Shown here piece by piece: positions 60,744 through 64,000 of a DNA stretch of 64,000 nt (position 1 is the first letter of the stretch; each line of letters starts with the position of its first letter). The stretch lies in NCBI RefSeq assembly GCF_026000775.1, contig NZ_AP026830.1, positions 2,007,056-2,071,055 on the forward strand. Direction: 5' to 3'. The stretch is from Vulcanisaeta souniana JCM 11219 (lineage in GTDB: Archaea; Thermoproteota; Thermoprotei; Thermoproteales; Thermocladiaceae). A program made the translations under genes and the position numbers. The notes under the pieces are model-generated. The model did not search any database. It had not been told where the DNA came from and was given only the letters and a program-made list of their open reading frames with translations.

Positions 60744-61709
60744 CTATATTATCTTTCTTCTCCCAATTACGAATACTGAGCGTAGGTTAATAGATATTAC
60801 GTAGTTTCTGGCCTCGTTATTTGACGCCACAAATTCCTTACCTATTCGTATGAATCCGTGATAATCCATTAATCCCCACCTATACCCTAAACCGCCTTTT
60901 CTTAATTCAATATTAAGTGATAAGATCGATATTGCAAGTAATATCCAAGCCACTGGGTTACTTGGTAATTGCTGTATTGGTAATGACGCAACCAACGAAC
61001 TCACAGTCTCTATAGAGGATGTTAACGACGTCTCAACAGGGCCTATTCGCTTAATGGATTCTGCATACAATGCATAGGGTATTACATTACCAACTAATGC
61101 CAATATTAATGGGTAATAAAGGTAATTAAGAGCCAGGGTCGATGCCGAGAGACTCCGCATTACTAAGTATGAGATCATCAGGGTACCTAGTGATTGACCA
61201 AGTACAAAGTTGATGATATCAACATCACCAATCCTTACAAGGGATATTGTGTATATGAGGTTCATAACCATGAGGAGCAACGCACCATATATGGAATCAC
61301 CATAGCCTTGGAACAGTAGGTACAGTGCTCCAAGCAGGGTAATTGCTGATATTATGTACCTCGTGTTAATGCTCCTATTAGTAACGTAATCAAGGGCTAT
61401 CAACGGTACTATATAGCTTGAACTTACAAGGGCTGTTAATCCACCAGCTCCACCTGACAGCTCAGTATATAGGTAAATAATCACGTAATTAATCGGTGAT
61501 AACAATAAACCCTTGATTATTGATTCTCCATCATAACCATAGAATGGTAGAATTATAAGGAGTAACGCCACAGAGAATAGATAGCTTAGGGCGATTAGAT
61601 TATTTATGCTAAATAGTCTAAGAGCTAGGTAAATAAGTGGGTATGACATTCCCCACAGGGCTGAGGCGAGCATTGCCAGTGCCAGATGTCGCTTAGTCAT
61701 AGGGCTCAC
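60744..61709 (-). CDS. EamA/DMT-family transporter
   Basis: 321 residues with about ten membrane helices in two EamA halves. The first half starts at MLASALWGMSYPLIYLALR and the second includes TSSIETVSSLVASLPIQQLPSN, the typical motif of drug/metabolite exporters. Substrate unknown. It ends 1 bp after the aspS stop on the opposite strand. The ATG at 61700 is an alternative start. Confidence 0.82.
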   Translation of the reverse strand: MSPMTKRHLALAMLASALWGMSYPLIYLALRLFSINNLIALSYLFSVALLLIILPFYGYDGESIIKGLLLSPINYVIIYLYTELSGGAGGLTALVSSSYIVPLIALDYVTNRSINTRYIISAITLLGALYLLFQGYGDSIYGALLLMVMNLIYTISLVRIGDVDIINFVLGQSLGTLMISYLVMRSLSASTLALNYLYYPLILALVGNVIPYALYAESIKRIGPVETSLTSSIETVSSLVASLPIQQLPSNPVAWILLAISILSLNIELRKGGLGYRWGLMDYHGFIRIGKEFVASNNEARNYVISINLRSVFVIGRRKII

Positions 61710-61873
61710 CAGGAATTCGTGGACTAAGAAAATGGCGAAGCTTTTATTGCTCTTGGTAATTAAAAATCTTTCTAAATCACTTTTTTAGAAGTCTGTGAGT
61801 ATGATGGCATGCCATTCATGGTCATTCATTAATAACTTTTAACGAAGATTCATCATTTTAAATTATCAATGCA

Positions 61874-63244
61874 TTATGAGTGTTGCCGACCTTTATCTGC
61901 AGCTTTGTCGAGGGCATGTATTGGTAATCCTCTGGTCTCAACACCGTATATGTACCATGCCAGCGCCGCTGCAAAACCCACGGCGTAAAGCACTAAGTTA
62001 GATAATAGATATGTATATACATTGGATGAGGCGAGTAGGTAGTAAATGAGGGAGATGTACATTATCCATGCAATGAACCTGACAATGCCAATCCAAGTCG
62101 CCCTGGTCCTAGTTGGGTATAGTTCTGGTTCGAGGAGCACCCTAACGGCCCAACCAAACTCACTAAATACCATGTTTAGAAATAGTAGTGCATAGAATAT
62201 GGTAAGCGATGAGCTCATTTGATTACTGACTATTTTTCCATAGATCAGGAATATTGGGATCATGGTCAATAGGCCACCTAGGTATGAGAGCAGTGTGAAT
62301 GTTTTTCTACTCAGTCTATCAACAATAAAACCAATGAGACCAGCTATGGAGGCACCCACGTTAGCCCACAGCAACACCTGCGTTGCTAAGACCTCATTGC
62401 TAGAGGTGGGTAATGATGGGAGGTACACTATGTAGTAAGCCATCAAACCATACGTGGTCAATTGAGACACTCCAAGGAGTGATAATATGAGTGTTCTAAA
62501 CCATAATGGCGGGAACTTAATACCCTGAGTCGGAGTTTCCGTTAAAGTGTATGTCAATCCGTACTCGCTGGCCACTCGTTCAGCTTCACTGACCCTACCC
62601 TTGGCAAGTAACCACCTGACTGATTCAGGGGTTATTAACCTGATTATCACCGTTGCAATTAGGGTAATAACTGCAGCACTGATCATAGTGCCTGTGGCGG
62701 ATAACTGTGAACTGCGCAATAGGGCAATTAGGAGGATTGCGGATGCTATTGCAGCTCCAACATTGTCAAAGTTAGTTATTAAAACAATTGCGGCACCCCT
62801 TTTATTATGAGGCATTAATTCCGTGGCGGCGGCTAACGCTGGTGGTTCCTCACCACCGACACCGATTTCTGCCAAGGCATACGACACTATGAATAATAAA
62901 AAAGCACTCGACCCGGGCACAACCCTTGATAAGTATATGGACAAGCCCATGCCCAGTAATCCCGCGGTGTATAACGACATCGTGTATACATATATGCCCC
63001 TCCTACCAACGACATCTGCTAGCCTACCCATGAAAACATTACCTACCATTAGGAATACAGGGCCCATGGCCGCGGAAACAGGAATGAGGAACCTAGGTAT
63101 ATAACTAGAGAAGTAGTAAAGGGTCATTACGCCACTGGTGGTTACGAAACCCCATATTAAGAACGTTAATGAATAACTCATAAACATCGCATAGTGAATC
63201 CCCGAAAATCTCACAGCCTCCTGTGAGCTGTCCATATCAATCAA
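61874..63244 (-). CDS. Sugar-transporter-like MFS permease
   Basis: 456 residues with about twelve membrane helices. The motif-A loop GRLADVVGRRGIYVY, the Pro-Glu-Ser segment ITPESVRWLLAKGRVSEAE between the two halves and PELYPTRTRATWIGI near the tenth helix are those of the sugar/organic-acid subfamily of MFS (SV2/Shal-like). Likely a sugar or aromatic acid symporter. ATG 63235 is an alternative start. Confidence 0.85.
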   Translation of the reverse strand: MIDMDSSQEAVRFSGIHYAMFMSYSLTFLIWGFVTTSGVMTLYYFSSYIPRFLIPVSAAMGPVFLMVGNVFMGRLADVVGRRGIYVYTMSLYTAGLLGMGLSIYLSRVVPGSSAFLLFIVSYALAEIGVGGEEPPALAAATELMPHNKRGAAIVLITNFDNVGAAIASAILLIALLRSSQLSATGTMISAAVITLIATVIIRLITPESVRWLLAKGRVSEAERVASEYGLTYTLTETPTQGIKFPPLWFRTLILSLLGVSQLTTYGLMAYYIVYLPSLPTSSNEVLATQVLLWANVGASIAGLIGFIVDRLSRKTFTLLSYLGGLLTMIPIFLIYGKIVSNQMSSSLTIFYALLFLNMVFSEFGWAVRVLLEPELYPTRTRATWIGIVRFIAWIMYISLIYYLLASSNVYTYLLSNLVLYAVGFAAALAWYIYGVETRGLPIHALDKAADKGRQHS

Positions 63245-63543
63245 CCTGTTATTGTTAATTAATAACTAAGTTATTTTTAAGGATTACTCAAAACCTAAAA
63301 TTAAATTAATAGTTCCTGGTCTCATTGATGCACCTGGTACTTTGTATTAAATACCATGAGTAAAGCCACTGGAAAGATCATTTAATTACCAAGAGGCTCC
63401 TTATTCGTGATTAACTAAATAAGCCCCCTAAATAATAAAACCATGAACGCGAAAACCAACATCCTAAGGTAAGTGGAGGGTCAGGTAATTTACAGGTATC
63501 CTTGTTCGGAATATAATTTATCTCCTAAGGATGCTTGGTATCG
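63245..63543. other. Intergenic region, nothing definite
   Basis: About 300 bp, A/T-rich. It contains the start region of the MFS gene and the end region of uL18. I see no convincing gene, RNA or repeat. Confidence 0.5.
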
Positions 63544-64000
63544 TCATTCCTCCGTTTCCTGTGGTATTTCTATGTTTAATCTCTTAAACCAACCCATGTA
63601 ATAATTCTTTATCTTATTCCTAACCTCATCAACATGCTTTGGTAAGTCCATAGGTTCAAGCCCCTTAGCAAGATACTGAGAAAAGCGTGCTTTATATAGG
63701 TCTTCGTTCTCGCCCTTAAGCTTCTCGGCATACTCAGCAATGTGTTTACCCTCTGCCCTATCATCTTCAGGAAGTATATCCTCACTATGCGGTACTTCAA
63801 GCCCAGCATCAATTGCGCCCTTCAGTACAGTAAAAATGCGGGTGCCCTTGATGGGCCTGTGAAGCCCAATATCGAGTATGACCTTCTTAATGCCCTTTAA
63901 TAATGCCTTATAACCAATTATTAAACCCACTAGGTATGCACTCGGTGTGTCCTTCAAGCCTCCCTTCCAACCGAAGCCCGGTAACTCCTTGGATGTGGCG
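63544..64000 (-). CDS. rpl18: Ribosomal protein uL18, 5' end outside window
   Basis: 152 residues of the uL18 (L18/L5e) protein are visible; the frame continues past the right edge ([20 protein letters not shown]). Marks: [42 protein letters not shown] and the C-terminal helical tail of archaeal members. It binds 5S rRNA. In most archaea uL18 is followed by uS5; here the next minus-strand gene is a transporter, so the ribosomal operon is broken at this point. Confidence 0.92.
   Translation of the reverse strand, partial: ATSKELPGFGWKGGLKDTPSAYLVGLIIGYKALLKGIKKVILDIGLHRPIKGTRIFTVLKGAIDAGLEVPHSEDILPEDDRAEGKHIAEYAEKLKGENEDLYKARFSQYLAKGLEPMDLPKHVDEVRNKIKNYYMGWFKRLNIEIPQETEE

Noticed and set aside
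1-64000. CRISPR arrays, tRNA and rRNA genes
   Set aside because: I read the intergenic regions for direct repeats and for tRNA T-loop and acceptor patterns and found none; this is a reading by eye, not an exhaustive search.

Overview
The window reads as a chromosomal segment of a hyperthermophilic crenarchaeon of the order Thermoproteales, most like Vulcanisaeta or Caldivirga. The evidence is a full-length single-chain reverse gyrase, an AGOG-type 8-oxoguanine glycosylase, a PaREP1-family protein, archaeal information-processing genes (uL18, P1/L12, aIF1A, NMD3, SRP54, Pth2, RIO1, archaeal AspRS), a tungsten/molybdenum aldehyde:ferredoxin oxidoreductase, and many genes with a TATA-like box 25-35 bp before the start codon and no Shine-Dalgarno site, as expected for leaderless transcripts. 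The genus is inferred from content, not from a search.

Layout. 1-2.6 kb is a small accessory island: a PaREP1 fragment cut by the window edge, a tnpB split into two overlapping frames, a divergent 47-residue protein sharing a palindromic TATA region with it, and a HEPN/MNT toxin-antitoxin pair. 2.7-5.8 kb holds Tat export genes (tatC and two TatA-like proteins with an unusual C-terminal repeat) around a ModE-like regulator. 6-16 kb mixes peroxiredoxin, a mevalonate-pathway swivel subunit, AGOG, a site-2 protease, an EMC3/DUF106 insertase-like protein, L12, enoyl-CoA hydratase, AOR and Pth2. 16-21.6 kb has a ROK sugar kinase, a solitary Cas4-like nuclease, Usp, MscS and TrkA proteins, and three decayed genes. 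21.7-28.2 kb holds class II ribonucleotide reductase and reverse gyrase, converging tail to tail.

The most striking block is 30.9-40.3 kb, all on the plus strand: a four-subunit 2-oxoacid:ferredoxin oxidoreductase (delta-alpha-beta-gamma), a giant HdrA-HdrA-MvhD fusion, an HdrD-like protein and both ETF subunits. The last four junctions overlap or nearly touch. I read it as a single electron-transfer module that may bifurcate or confurcate electrons between 2-oxoacids, ferredoxin, an ETF-linked flavin donor or acceptor, and a disulfide-type or other HdrD substrate. It has no quinone-oxidoreductase gene beside it.

40.4-49.4 kb is mostly housekeeping (aIF1A, NMD3, HtrA-like protease, phosphodiesterase, SRP54, PIN-ATPase-KH protein, mevalonate kinase). 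It also contains a KaiC-like ATPase whose two ends are Tyr/Gln/Asn-rich prion-like tails. 49.5-64 kb has transporters, a degenerate IorA-like ferredoxin protein, a 1120-residue secreted membrane-anchored gluzincin-like surface protein, a three-gene ABC-2 exporter, a zinc-finger protein next to aspS, and the truncated uL18 gene at the right edge. I saw no tRNA, rRNA or CRISPR array.
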